From: Anaerolineaceae bacterium UBA3924
GTDB taxonomy: Bacteria; Chloroflexota; Anaerolineae; Anaerolineales; Anaerolineaceae
NCBI GenBank assembly: GCA_002385985.1
Contig: DGEO01000027.1
Location: 174,445 to 232,746, forward strand
DNA: 58,302 bases
Direction: 5' to 3'
Position numbers and translations under genes: made by a program. Shown piece by piece: positions 48,428 through 55,890 of the stretch. Within the stretch, counting starts at the first letter, position 1. Every line of letters starts with the position of its first letter. The notes under the pieces were generated by a model. It did no database searches and was not told the DNA's origin. It saw only the letters and a list, made by a program, of their open reading frames with translations.

Positions 48428-48985
48428 TTAAACTTCCATGATTTCTTTATCTTTGCGCTGGCCGATGGCGTCGATCTCTTCCACCTTGCGGTCAGTGCAT
48501 TTTTGCAGCTCATCTTCGGCGCGCTTGAGGTCGTCCTCCGAGATGAGCTTTTCGCTTTCAAACTCGCGCAGGTCTTTCATGATGTCGCGGCGTATGTTGC
48601 GCACGGCGACTTTGGCCTCCTCCACCCGGGCGCGGACGATCTTGACCAGGTCGCGGCGGCGTTCCTCGGTCAGCGGGGGGAGGTTGAGGCGGATGTTCTT
48701 CCCGTCGTTGTTGGGCGTCAGCCCCAGATTGGAGGCGATGATCGCGCGTTCGATAGCCTTCAGCGAGGAGGCGTCAAAGGGGCGGATCATCAGCGTGCGC
48801 GGTTCGGGAACAGAGATGGTGGCCAGCTGCATCAGCGGGGTGGCAGTGCCGTAGTATTCCACCGGTAATTTTTCCACCAGCGCCGGTGTGGCCCGCCCGG
48901 TGCGGATGCCAGCCAGATCATCTTCAAGGGCCTGGATAGCACCGTTCATGCGGGTTTCAGCTTCCTTGATGGTTTCCTTAATCAC
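48428..48985 (-). CDS. frr: Ribosome recycling factor
   Basis: A 185-aa RRF, which splits the post-termination ribosome with EF-G. MNGAIQALEDDLAGIRTGRATPALVEKL and VEYYGTATPLMQLATISVPEPRTLMIRPFD are the signature blocks; NIRLNLPPLTEERRRDLVKIVR is the hinge and domain I return helix. GTG start at 48985 with AAGGAGG 7 nt upstream. In many bacteria frr follows pyrH; here it starts a separate operon with uppS, cdsA and glpX, about 14 kb from pyrH. Confidence 0.97.
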   Translation of the reverse strand: MIKETIKEAETRMNGAIQALEDDLAGIRTGRATPALVEKLPVEYYGTATPLMQLATISVPEPRTLMIRPFDASSLKAIERAIIASNLGLTPNNDGKNIRLNLPPLTEERRRDLVKIVRARVEEAKVAVRNIRRDIMKDLREFESEKLISEDDLKRAEDELQKCTDRKVEEIDAIGQRKDKEIMEV

Positions 48986-49131
48986 CGTTGCCTCCTTGTG
49001 CGTTATCGAATTTCACAACTCAGGATATTGCCAGAGAGAGGGTTGATGCGCAGAGTTAAGGATACCTCAAAACCCGGTTTAAAGGAATGGAATTCTCGAC
49101 CGCTGGGCAGACCCCGGACTGGAGTTCCCGG

Positions 49132-49161
49132 TTGACAAAAGTAGCACAATTGTTCTATAAT
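49132..49161 (+). promoter_or_regulatory. Near-consensus promoter of the 78-aa gene
   Basis: TTGACA (49132-49137), 18-bp spacer, TATAAT (49156-49161). Confidence 0.82.
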
Positions 49162-49228
49162 AGAGCCAGAGAGAATCATGGCCCGGGAAGGCCGGTCAGA
49201 TGAAGCCCCGGGCAGCCAGGAGGATACA

Positions 49229-49465
49229 GTGAACGTGGGAATGCTGTGGTTTGATAATGACCCCAAAGCGGGGCTGAGCGAAAAAGTGGACCGCGCGGCG
49301 CAGTACTATGCCCGCAAGTACGGCCAGGTCCCCAATATCTGTTTTGTCCATCCCTCCATGGCAAAAGAGGCCGCCGCGGTGAAATCCGGCGTGGAAATCC
49401 GCTCCACCCAGATGGTGCTGCCGCATCACCTGTGGATCGGGGTGCGAGAGGCACCTCAGGGCTGA
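49229..49465 (+). CDS. Small conserved-looking protein of unknown function (78 aa)
   Basis: I do not recognise a named family. GTG start at 49229 with AGGAGG 5 nt upstream; an ATG at 49178 has no SD. The sequence is compact and globular-looking: VGMLWFDNDPKAGLSEKVDRA, then AQYYARKYGQVPNICFVHP, then EIRSTQMVLPHHLWIGV. Composition is normal, no TM segment or signal. A single Cys (in NICFVHP) and two adjacent His are the only obvious polar candidates. It has its own strong promoter, converges with the ParB-like gene by 7 bp, and is probably abundantly expressed. Confidence 0.85.
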   Translation: MNVGMLWFDNDPKAGLSEKVDRAAQYYARKYGQVPNICFVHPSMAKEAAAVKSGVEIRSTQMVLPHHLWIGVREAPQG

Positions 49466-49472
49466 TTGCGCC

Positions 49473-50411
49473 CTATTTGTGATTTGACCGGACCGCCCGT
49501 CCCAGCCGGCGCAGCACATCCATCACGCGCCGCAGGGGGCGGGCGGCATTTTCTCCGGCGAAGTGCGCAGCCGCCACCTCCGGAGGGATCTCCTGGCCGT
49601 ACTGGTCGCGCAGGTACCACAGGTGCTCGATCACCCACAGATACAGGTCGGTTTCGGTCCGCCCGGGGAACTGCTTGAGGATGTTCAGCTGGCGGATGGC
49701 CCGCACCAGAGGCATGTACACGTTCTGGTACCAGGAGACGACCGCTTCATCGTAGGGGACTTCATGCTGCTGCTCGATCCCCATAAACCAGCGGTGCACC
49801 TTGATGTGCTCCAGCAGTTTCTCGTACTGGCCGGGCAGGCTTAGCTCCACTCTGGCCTCCGGCAGCAGCTGGTCCAGGCGGGTCTGCGCCAGAAACTCGG
49901 CGTGCTCCTGCAGGCGGATCAGCTCGTCGATATCGGTTTTCTCGTCCACGGGAACGGTCAGGTCGAACTCGATCACGTAGGCGTCGATGAAGGCCTGCCG
50001 GCGTTCCCGGGCCACAGACACGCGGTGATTGCCGTCCTTGACGAAGTAAAAGTCACCCAGCTTGTAGACCTCGATGGGCGGCAGGACCACATCCTGAAGG
50101 TAGGCCCGGTCGATGCTCATCCAGCGCTCGCCGGTCTGCTGCCGCTTGGGTAGAAAGGCCCTGTCAAAGTCGCGGTAGCGGCCGACGCTGCCGATCACCC
50201 GGTCGAGGGGCACCTGCCGCAGGCCGATGTAATGCTGCCCGCGCAGGGGCAGCCGCTGGCGGACCTCGTCGAAGGGGATCAGATCGTTCTTCTCGCGGCG
50301 GAACCAGCTGGCGATTGAGCGCCAGAAGGCTTTGTTCAGCGCATGCTCAAAATCTTCTTTGGCTAACCGGTCGATGGAAGAGGGGCCGGAAGCGTTCGGA
50401 TCATCACGCAT
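49473..50411 (-). CDS. ParB-like N-terminal domain protein of unknown role
   Basis: A 312-aa protein. A ParB/sulfiredoxin-like fold is suggested at about residues 30-155: VPLDRVIGSVGRYRDFDRAFLP, DVVLPPIEVYKLGDFYFVKDGNHRVSVARERRQAFIDAYVIEFD, where DGNHRV is the family's nucleotide-binding loop. The remainder is mainly helical and resembles no domain I can name (possibly DUF4032). The loop might hydrolyse or bind a nucleotide; no ParA partner is near, so chromosome partition is unlikely. Start at 50411 (SD AAAGGAGGAAA) overlaps the metallophosphoesterase stop by 8 bp. Last gene in a five-gene operon. Confidence 0.78.
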   Translation of the reverse strand: MRDDPNASGPSSIDRLAKEDFEHALNKAFWRSIASWFRREKNDLIPFDEVRQRLPLRGQHYIGLRQVPLDRVIGSVGRYRDFDRAFLPKRQQTGERWMSIDRAYLQDVVLPPIEVYKLGDFYFVKDGNHRVSVARERRQAFIDAYVIEFDLTVPVDEKTDIDELIRLQEHAEFLAQTRLDQLLPEARVELSLPGQYEKLLEHIKVHRWFMGIEQQHEVPYDEAVVSWYQNVYMPLVRAIRQLNILKQFPGRTETDLYLWVIEHLWYLRDQYGQEIPPEVAAAHFAGENAARPLRRVMDVLRRLGRAVRSNHK

Positions 50412-51090
50412 CAGGTTTCCTCCTTTCCAGCATGGAGCGCTCGGTATAAGGCCGCAGTTGGGGCAGGTCCAGGGTGAGCTCGCGGTAACCGTAGGCATTG
50501 ATCACCGTGGTCGCCCCGACCCGGGTGGGGGCCAGTTTGGCCGTGCGGTAGATGTGGATGTGCCCGTGCAGGTGGTAAGCGGGCTGGAAGGTCTCCACCA
50601 GCCAGCGGAAAGCTTTGATGCCCTGGTGGGGCAGGTCTTCCATGTCGCCGATGCCCCAGGAAGGCGCGTGGCTGACGAAGATATCCAGATAGCGCCCAAA
50701 GCGCAGCTTGTTGATCAGCAGCGCCGGCACCATTTGCAGCACCATGGTCCACATTTCACCCTGGGTGTACTGGTTGGGGCCGTTGTTGTAGCGCAGGCTG
50801 CCCTCCACACCGGCCAGCAGCAGCCCGCATTCGGCCCGCAGGACACGCCGGTGCAGATCGATCGCGCCCCAGGGGGAGGTGCGCGGACCGCCCACGCCAT
50901 TTTCCACTGTGCCCGCATGGTTGCCGCGCACGAAATAGAGCGGCTTGTCGAGCATCGAGACGATGAATTCCAGGTAGTAATAGGGCAGGTCGCCGCAGCT
51001 CACGACCAGGTCTACGTCTGAAAAGCGCTGGGCGATACCGGTGTTGTATATAAATCCCAGTTCAACGTCACTGACGGCCAGTAACTTCAT
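50404..51090 (-). CDS. Metallophosphoesterase with atypical first metal motif
   Basis: A 228-aa calcineurin-like phosphoesterase. The expected D-x-H at the N terminus reads SDVELG (D-x-E), GD is in VSCGDLPYYYLEFIVS, the third motif is VRGNHAG (not GNHD), then VSHAPSWG and LHGHIHIY. The CGDLPYYYLEF sequence is typical of an uncharacterised group in Chloroflexota and cyanobacteria. Most metal ligands remain, so activity is possible, but substrate is unknown. ATGA overlap with acpS (4 bp) and 8-bp overlap with the ParB-like gene. Confidence 0.85.
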   Translation of the reverse strand: MKLLAVSDVELGFIYNTGIAQRFSDVDLVVSCGDLPYYYLEFIVSMLDKPLYFVRGNHAGTVENGVGGPRTSPWGAIDLHRRVLRAECGLLLAGVEGSLRYNNGPNQYTQGEMWTMVLQMVPALLINKLRFGRYLDIFVSHAPSWGIGDMEDLPHQGIKAFRWLVETFQPAYHLHGHIHIYRTAKLAPTRVGATTVINAYGYRELTLDLPQLRPYTERSMLERRKPDA

Positions 51091-51491
51091 ACACCTGCCT
51101 GCCCGCCGGCAGGCGCTTCCGGTTCGCTGCCCAGAGCGATGACGAAAGCGACCACGTGGCTGCGAGAATGACTGATGCTAAGCGACCAGTGACACAGGCC
51201 CAGCTCCCCGGCGATTTCCCTGGCCCGGCCGTGCAGATGCACTTCAGGCATGCCGCTGGGCTGGTGCAGGATTTCGATTTCCCGCCAGGCGACCGGGCCG
51301 ATGCCCGTGCCCAGGGCCTTGGAGACGGCCTCCTTGGAAGAGAACAGCGCGATCAGCGTCTCGTCGTTGTCCTGCGCCTGGGCCAGCTCCCGCTCAGTAT
51401 ACACCCTCTGCAGGAAGCGGCGGCGAATTCCAGGGCTGATTCCCTCGAAGCGGTTGGTTTCCAGCAGGTCGACGCCGGTACGGACGATCAC
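51087..51491 (-). CDS. acpS: Holo-[acyl-carrier-protein] synthase
   Basis: A 134-aa AcpS-type phosphopantetheinyl transferase, which activates ACP for fatty acid synthesis. RTGVDLLETNRFEG (residues 4-17) holds the metal-binding Asp, LFSSKEAVSKALGTG (about 49-63) the second conserved block with Lys and Glu, and SISHSRSHVVAFVIAL the C-terminal strand. Full length. Overlaps both neighbours by 4 bp, within an operon of M16 peptidases and a phosphoesterase. Confidence 0.94.
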   Translation of the reverse strand: MIVRTGVDLLETNRFEGISPGIRRRFLQRVYTERELAQAQDNDETLIALFSSKEAVSKALGTGIGPVAWREIEILHQPSGMPEVHLHGRAREIAGELGLCHWSLSISHSRSHVVAFVIALGSEPEAPAGGQAGV

Positions 51492-52795
51492 TGCACGCCT
51501 CCTGCCGGGGTGGTCTCAGGCCCCGCGCTGACGATGACCAGCTTTTCGGGATCCAGGTACCTGCGGGCCACTTCCAGCACCTGTTCGGCGGTGATCTGTG
51601 AGACCAGCGCCGGGAAGCGCTTGTAATAATCCAATCCCAGGTTGAAGCGGTGCATCTTCAGCAGCGCCGCCGCAACACCGGCATTCGATTCGAGCGACAG
51701 GGGCAGGCGGCCGATGTAATGGCTCTGACTGTCTTCCAGTTCTTCCTGCGAGACCGGCTCGCTGATCAGGCGGCGAATTTCGTCCTTGATCAGGGCGATG
51801 GTCTTCTCCAGGTTGGCCGGGTTGACCCCGGCGCTGACCTCCCAGGAGCCGGCGTCGATCCAGGCGTTCAGGCTGGCGGATGCATGGTAGGCCAGCCCGG
51901 ACTGCTCGCGCACCACGTCGCCGATCCGGCCCATCATGCCGAACTGTCCGAAGATGTTGTTGCCGATGGACGCCACCAGGTGATCCTCGGAGGTGCGTTT
52001 GGGGCCGAAGGTGCCCATCACCAGGTTGGTCTGGCTTTTACCGGGGATGAACACATGCTTGCGAACGGTCTCGGTCAGCGGGCGCAGGGGCGGAAGCCTG
52101 GGAGCGTCCACCTGGGCCGGGTTCTGCCAGCCGCCGAAGGCTTTTTCCGCCAGGTCGAACACCTGCTGCGGCTCGACAGCCCCCACCACCGCCAGCACCA
52201 TGCCGCGGGGGCCGTAGTGGGTGCGGTGGAAGGCGTGCAGGTCGTCGCGGCTGATGCGCTGGACCGTTTCGCGGTAGCCGTCCTCCGGGTGGGCGTAGGG
52301 ATGCCCGGCAAAGAGCAGCTGGTCGAAGGTGATCGAGGCCATGTCGCCTGTGTCTTCTTCGCGGATGGCGATGGCGGCCAGCATCTGGCTGCGCAGCCGC
52401 TCCACATAGACTTCAGGGAAGGTGGGCTGGCGCAGCGCGTCGGAAAGCAGACCCAGCAGCAGGGGCAGGTCTTCGGTCAGCGAGCGGCCCCCAAAACTGG
52501 CGGTGTGCATCCCCGCGCCGATGGAGAGCGAAGCACCCACGTCCTCCAGGCAGTTGTAAATGTCCTGAAAGGAGCGCTCGGCCGTACCGCGCATAAGGGA
52601 GACGGCGGTGAAGTAGGCCAGACCCAGCCGGTCTTCGGGGTCGAAGACGCTGCCGGCGGGCAGGTAGCCGCTGATCACCACCGACTGGCTGCTGAAATTG
52701 CTGCGGGTGAGTACGGTTAATCCGTTTGGTAATTCGGCCAGGTGAATATCATCCGGGCCGGGCAGGCTGTCCCAGTTGGCAGGTTTCAGGTTCAT
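51488..52795 (-). CDS. M16-family peptidase homologue without zinc site
   Basis: A 435-aa insulinase-like protein. Where active M16 members have HxxEH, this one has GLAYFTAVSLMRGT (region 58-71), so the zinc ligands are missing. Otherwise the M16 N- and C-domains are full length, with GYLPAGSVFDPEDRLG, FHRTHYGPRGMVLAVVGAV and the C-terminal GRLPLSLESNAGVAAALL. Inactive M16 proteins pair with a catalytic partner (as in mitochondrial processing peptidase), and the catalytic gene lies directly upstream with a 4-bp overlap. Confidence 0.92.
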   Translation of the reverse strand: MNLKPANWDSLPGPDDIHLAELPNGLTVLTRSNFSSQSVVISGYLPAGSVFDPEDRLGLAYFTAVSLMRGTAERSFQDIYNCLEDVGASLSIGAGMHTASFGGRSLTEDLPLLLGLLSDALRQPTFPEVYVERLRSQMLAAIAIREEDTGDMASITFDQLLFAGHPYAHPEDGYRETVQRISRDDLHAFHRTHYGPRGMVLAVVGAVEPQQVFDLAEKAFGGWQNPAQVDAPRLPPLRPLTETVRKHVFIPGKSQTNLVMGTFGPKRTSEDHLVASIGNNIFGQFGMMGRIGDVVREQSGLAYHASASLNAWIDAGSWEVSAGVNPANLEKTIALIKDEIRRLISEPVSQEELEDSQSHYIGRLPLSLESNAGVAAALLKMHRFNLGLDYYKRFPALVSQITAEQVLEVARRYLDPEKLVIVSAGPETTPAGGVQ

Positions 52796-54108
52796 TGCTC
52801 GCTTCCATTGCTCCCGGTCGGCAGGTAGACTCCCACGACACGCTGTTCGGGCCGCAGGTAATCCCGGGCGACGCGCTGGATGTCCTCCCGGGTGACGGCT
52901 TGCAGGCGGTCCATATAGGTGGTGAACCAGCTGTAGGTGGCGAACACCTCGGCGTAGCCCAGCCAGAAGGCCTGGTTGGTGATGTTCTCGCTGCCGTAGG
53001 CGAACATGGCGCGCGCCTGCTTGATGGCCCTCTGGATGTCCTCGGGCTTCACGAATTCGTCCTGCAGGCGCTTGATTTCATCGTCAAGCACCGCGAGCGT
53101 CTCTTCGTATTTGCGCCCGGGGGTGATGGTGCAGCCGATGTGGTAAAGGAAGGGGTCGATGGTGGCCTGCATGCCGCCGTACACGCTTACCGACAGTTCG
53201 GTTTCCACCAGGGCGCGGTACAGGCGCGAGGTTTTGTGGGAGGTGCCCCCGCCGCCGAACATGTTCAGGCTCATCGGGCCGCTCAGCAGGCTGTCCAGCA
53301 CTGCCAGCGGGAAGAAGTCCGGGTTGACCGCCGTCGGGGCGCGGTAGGCCACCTCCAGATAGGTGGTGCTGCCCGGGCCTCTGACTTCCACCCGGCGCTC
53401 GGCCGTCAGCGGGCCTTCGCGGGCCACGGAGCGGTCGGCCTCCGGGCCGATGGGAATGTCCCGGTACAGCTCAATCAGCCGTTCCAGCATGCGCTCGGCC
53501 TGGAAATCCCCGGCGATGCCGATCAGCGCGTTGCCCGGGTGGTAGTGCCGCCGGTAATGCTGGTACAGGTCCTCTCGAGAGATGATTTTTAGGTCCGATT
53601 TCTCGCCGATCACCGGATGCCGGTAGGGGTGGATGTCGAAGGAGGCCTGCTGCACGGCGTCGCCCAGCCGCTGGAGCGGGTCGTTCTCCTTGCCCTCCAT
53701 TTCGGAGAGGATGACGGTGCGCTCGGATTCCACCTCCAGCGGGTCGAAGCTGGTGTTTTGCATGCGGTCGGCTTCCAGCCGCAGGGCGATATCGATCTTG
53801 TCGGCCGGCATGGTCTCGAAGAAGGTGGTCCAGTCCAGGTAAGTGAAGGCGTTCCACACACCGCCTTCGCGCGAGATCACCCGGTCCATCAGCCGGGCGG
53901 GGTACTCCGGGGTACCTTTAAACAGCATGTGTTCCACCCAGTGCGAGATGCCCCGCTGGCCGGGAATCTCATCCCGCGAGCCGACCCGGTACCATACCCA
54001 GTGACTGATCAGCGGCACGGTATGGATTTCCTTTAATAATATTTGCAGGCCATTTGGCAGCGTGGTCCTGATGACCGGGCCCATGGTGGTGATTTGAATG
54101 GATTCCAT
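52792..54108 (-). CDS. M16-family zinc metallopeptidase (catalytic subunit)
   Basis: A 438-aa pitrilysin-like peptidase. ISHWVEHMLFKGTPEYP (residues 54-70) has the inverted zinc motif H56-x-x-E59-H60, with the third ligand likely Glu131 in VESERTVILSEM. Two M16 domains, including YHPGNALIGIAGDF and SGPMSLNMFGGGGTSHK. Probably degrades or processes peptides in the cytoplasm or at the envelope; there is no signal peptide. First gene of the operon, driven by an extended -10 at 54197-54205. Confidence 0.94.
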   Translation of the reverse strand: MESIQITTMGPVIRTTLPNGLQILLKEIHTVPLISHWVWYRVGSRDEIPGQRGISHWVEHMLFKGTPEYPARLMDRVISREGGVWNAFTYLDWTTFFETMPADKIDIALRLEADRMQNTSFDPLEVESERTVILSEMEGKENDPLQRLGDAVQQASFDIHPYRHPVIGEKSDLKIISREDLYQHYRRHYHPGNALIGIAGDFQAERMLERLIELYRDIPIGPEADRSVAREGPLTAERRVEVRGPGSTTYLEVAYRAPTAVNPDFFPLAVLDSLLSGPMSLNMFGGGGTSHKTSRLYRALVETELSVSVYGGMQATIDPFLYHIGCTITPGRKYEETLAVLDDEIKRLQDEFVKPEDIQRAIKQARAMFAYGSENITNQAFWLGYAEVFATYSWFTTYMDRLQAVTREDIQRVARDYLRPEQRVVGVYLPTGSNGSEQ

Positions 54109-54196
54109 CGGGTTGGTAGAAACCTTTCTATCGGCGGCAGATGGCCTGCCAGGATTTTTTCCTCAATGTATCCGGGGAACGTGCGGCCCTGATACT

Positions 54197-54205
54197 TTTA
54201 TAGCA
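54197..54205 (-). promoter_or_regulatory. Extended -10 (TGC-TATAAA) of the M16-acpS operon
   Basis: On the minus strand TGCTATAAA lies 89 nt before the ATG at 54108. Confidence 0.5.
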
Positions 54206-54242
54206 TAGAAGGTGAAACCCTTTTGTTTATACAGGTTCTGGA

Positions 54243-54248
54243 TATAAT
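54243..54248 (+). promoter_or_regulatory. -10 box (TATAAT) of the FAD reductase gene
   Basis: TATAAT 48 nt before the ATG at 54296. A TTGTTT (54223-54228) is too close to be a clear -35. Confidence 0.45.
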
Positions 54249-54295
54249 ACTAATAGGGTCAACATAGGGGATAGACACGGGGGAAGGACTCAAAA

Positions 54296-55654
54296 ATGGA
54301 GGATGAGAAGAAGTTCCTTGCGGCAGTAGTTGGCGCCGGGCCGGCCGGGCTTTTTGCAGCCAGAGAGCTGGCCACCCATGGGGTTGAAGTTGCGCTGATC
54401 AACCGCGATATCAAACCCGGCGGACTGGCCGAATACGGTATCTTTCCCGATAAGCTCAAGATGAAAGAGGGCCTTCGGGCGCAGTTCCGGCAGATCCTTC
54501 AGCTTCCGCAGGTGCATTATTACGGTAATGTGATTGTCGGTAGAAAAGGGGACCTCAACCTGGAGGATTTCTGGGAGCTGGGGTTCCAGTCGGTGTTGAT
54601 CACAGTGGGCGCTCAGGGGACCAAGTGGCTGGGCCTGCCGGGTGAGCGGCAGACGGGCGTTTACCATGCCAAGGACCTGGTGTACCACTATAACTCCCTG
54701 CCGCCGTACAGCGAGCAGGAGTTCAAGATCGGCAAGCGCGTTGCCGTGGTGGGGATCGGGAATGTGATGGTGGACATCACCCACTACCTGATCGCCTACC
54801 ACCAGGTCGACGAGGTGATTGCGGTCGCTCGCCGGGGGCCGGGTGAGATCAAGTTCGAAAAAAAGGAATTCGCCGACGTTGCGGCCAACCTGGACCTGGA
54901 GCACTTCGACCGCGAGATCGAAGCCGCCGCGGAACAGATGCGGGCGCTCGGGCAGAACCCCGAAGAACCGAAGAACATGGTCTATTCGGTGGTGCAGAAG
55001 GCCGAACCGCGTAAGGGGGATACCCGCTTCATCATCCGCTTCATGGTTTCTCCGGTGCGCATTCTGGGCGAGAACGGCCAGGTCACCGGCTTGGAGGTGG
55101 AGAAGAACGAGCTGTACCTGCAGGACGGACATGTTCGCGCCCGCGGGACCGGCCAGCGGGAAGTGCTGGATGTGGACACCGTCATCTTCGCCATCGGCGA
55201 CTCGGTGGACGAGCATGTGGGCCTGCCCACCCGGGGCACCGAATTCGTCAAGAACCGGAACCCGCGCTTCCCGGTGGAAGGCATCAGCTACGAAGTCTAC
55301 GATGAGGCGGCCGGCAAGCCGGTCGAGGGCGTGTTTGTGGCCGGATGGGCGCGGAAGGCCAGCACCGGGCTGGTGGGCGTCGCCCGCCGGGACGGGATCA
55401 ACGGGGCGAAGGCCGTGCTGCAGTATCTGAATACGCTGCAGCCGCTGGACGAAGCCTCGCAGGGCCTCAAACGACTGGAGGACCTGCTGCGCAGCCGCGA
55501 GAAGGTCTTCATCACGCTGGATGACCTTCTGTGCCTGGAGGAGATGGAAAAGCAGCGCGCAGAAGAACTGGGCCTGGCCTGGTATAAGTTCGCCACCAAC
55601 CGCGACATGCTGCAGGCCATGGGGTATACCAGCCTGCCTGAATCGCGCAGCTGA
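54296..55654 (+). CDS. Adrenodoxin-reductase-like FAD/NAD(P) oxidoreductase
   Basis: A 452-aa flavoprotein. Residues 8-18 (AVVGAGPAGLF) are the FAD Rossmann motif, VALINRDIKPGGLAEYGIFPDKLKMKEGLR matches the adrenodoxin reductase/GltD group, VLITVGAQGTKWLGLPGE is the Gly-rich FAD segment, and RVAVVGIGNVMVDITHYLI the NADPH Rossmann motif. The C-terminal part holds FVAGWARKASTGLVGVARRDG, close to FprA. It probably transfers electrons between NADPH and a ferredoxin or similar iron-sulfur protein. Extra C-terminal stretch of about 60 residues is unassigned. Own promoter and terminator. Confidence 0.88.
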   Translation: MEDEKKFLAAVVGAGPAGLFAARELATHGVEVALINRDIKPGGLAEYGIFPDKLKMKEGLRAQFRQILQLPQVHYYGNVIVGRKGDLNLEDFWELGFQSVLITVGAQGTKWLGLPGERQTGVYHAKDLVYHYNSLPPYSEQEFKIGKRVAVVGIGNVMVDITHYLIAYHQVDEVIAVARRGPGEIKFEKKEFADVAANLDLEHFDREIEAAAEQMRALGQNPEEPKNMVYSVVQKAEPRKGDTRFIIRFMVSPVRILGENGQVTGLEVEKNELYLQDGHVRARGTGQREVLDVDTVIFAIGDSVDEHVGLPTRGTEFVKNRNPRFPVEGISYEVYDEAAGKPVEGVFVAGWARKASTGLVGVARRDGINGAKAVLQYLNTLQPLDEASQGLKRLEDLLRSREKVFITLDDLLCLEEMEKQRAEELGLAWYKFATNRDMLQAMGYTSLPESRS

Positions 55655-55677
55655 CACCTCTATCACACGAAGAAACG

Positions 55678-55705
55678 AAAGGCGCGGACCGGGTCCGCGC
55701 CTTTT
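55678..55705 (+). terminator. Intrinsic terminator after the FAD reductase gene
   Basis: Perfect 12-bp stem (55678-55689 with 55693-55704), CGG loop, TTTT. Confidence 0.88.
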
Positions 55706-55784
55706 ATCTGTCGAGAATAGGCCGATGCACTGCGAAAAGTGCATTTCGTCACAATTTAAACAGGAGCTTCGAGACATTTTTTTC

Positions 55785-55811
55785 TTGACTTTACTTCCTA
55801 TAATCTATACT
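55785..55811 (+). promoter_or_regulatory. Candidate promoter of the carboxyltransferase gene
   Basis: TTGACT (55785-55790), 15-bp spacer, TATACT (55806-55811); a TATAAT at 55799-55804 lies in between and could serve instead. Leader of about 75 nt with a GCAA-capped hairpin (55848-55865) just before the SD. Confidence 0.45.
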
Positions 55812-55890
55812 AGGGGGGAAAGAGGGGTCGATTAGGACGGACTAGAACAGGCGGGCAACCGCCTGAAAAAATATCATCAGAGGACCAACG

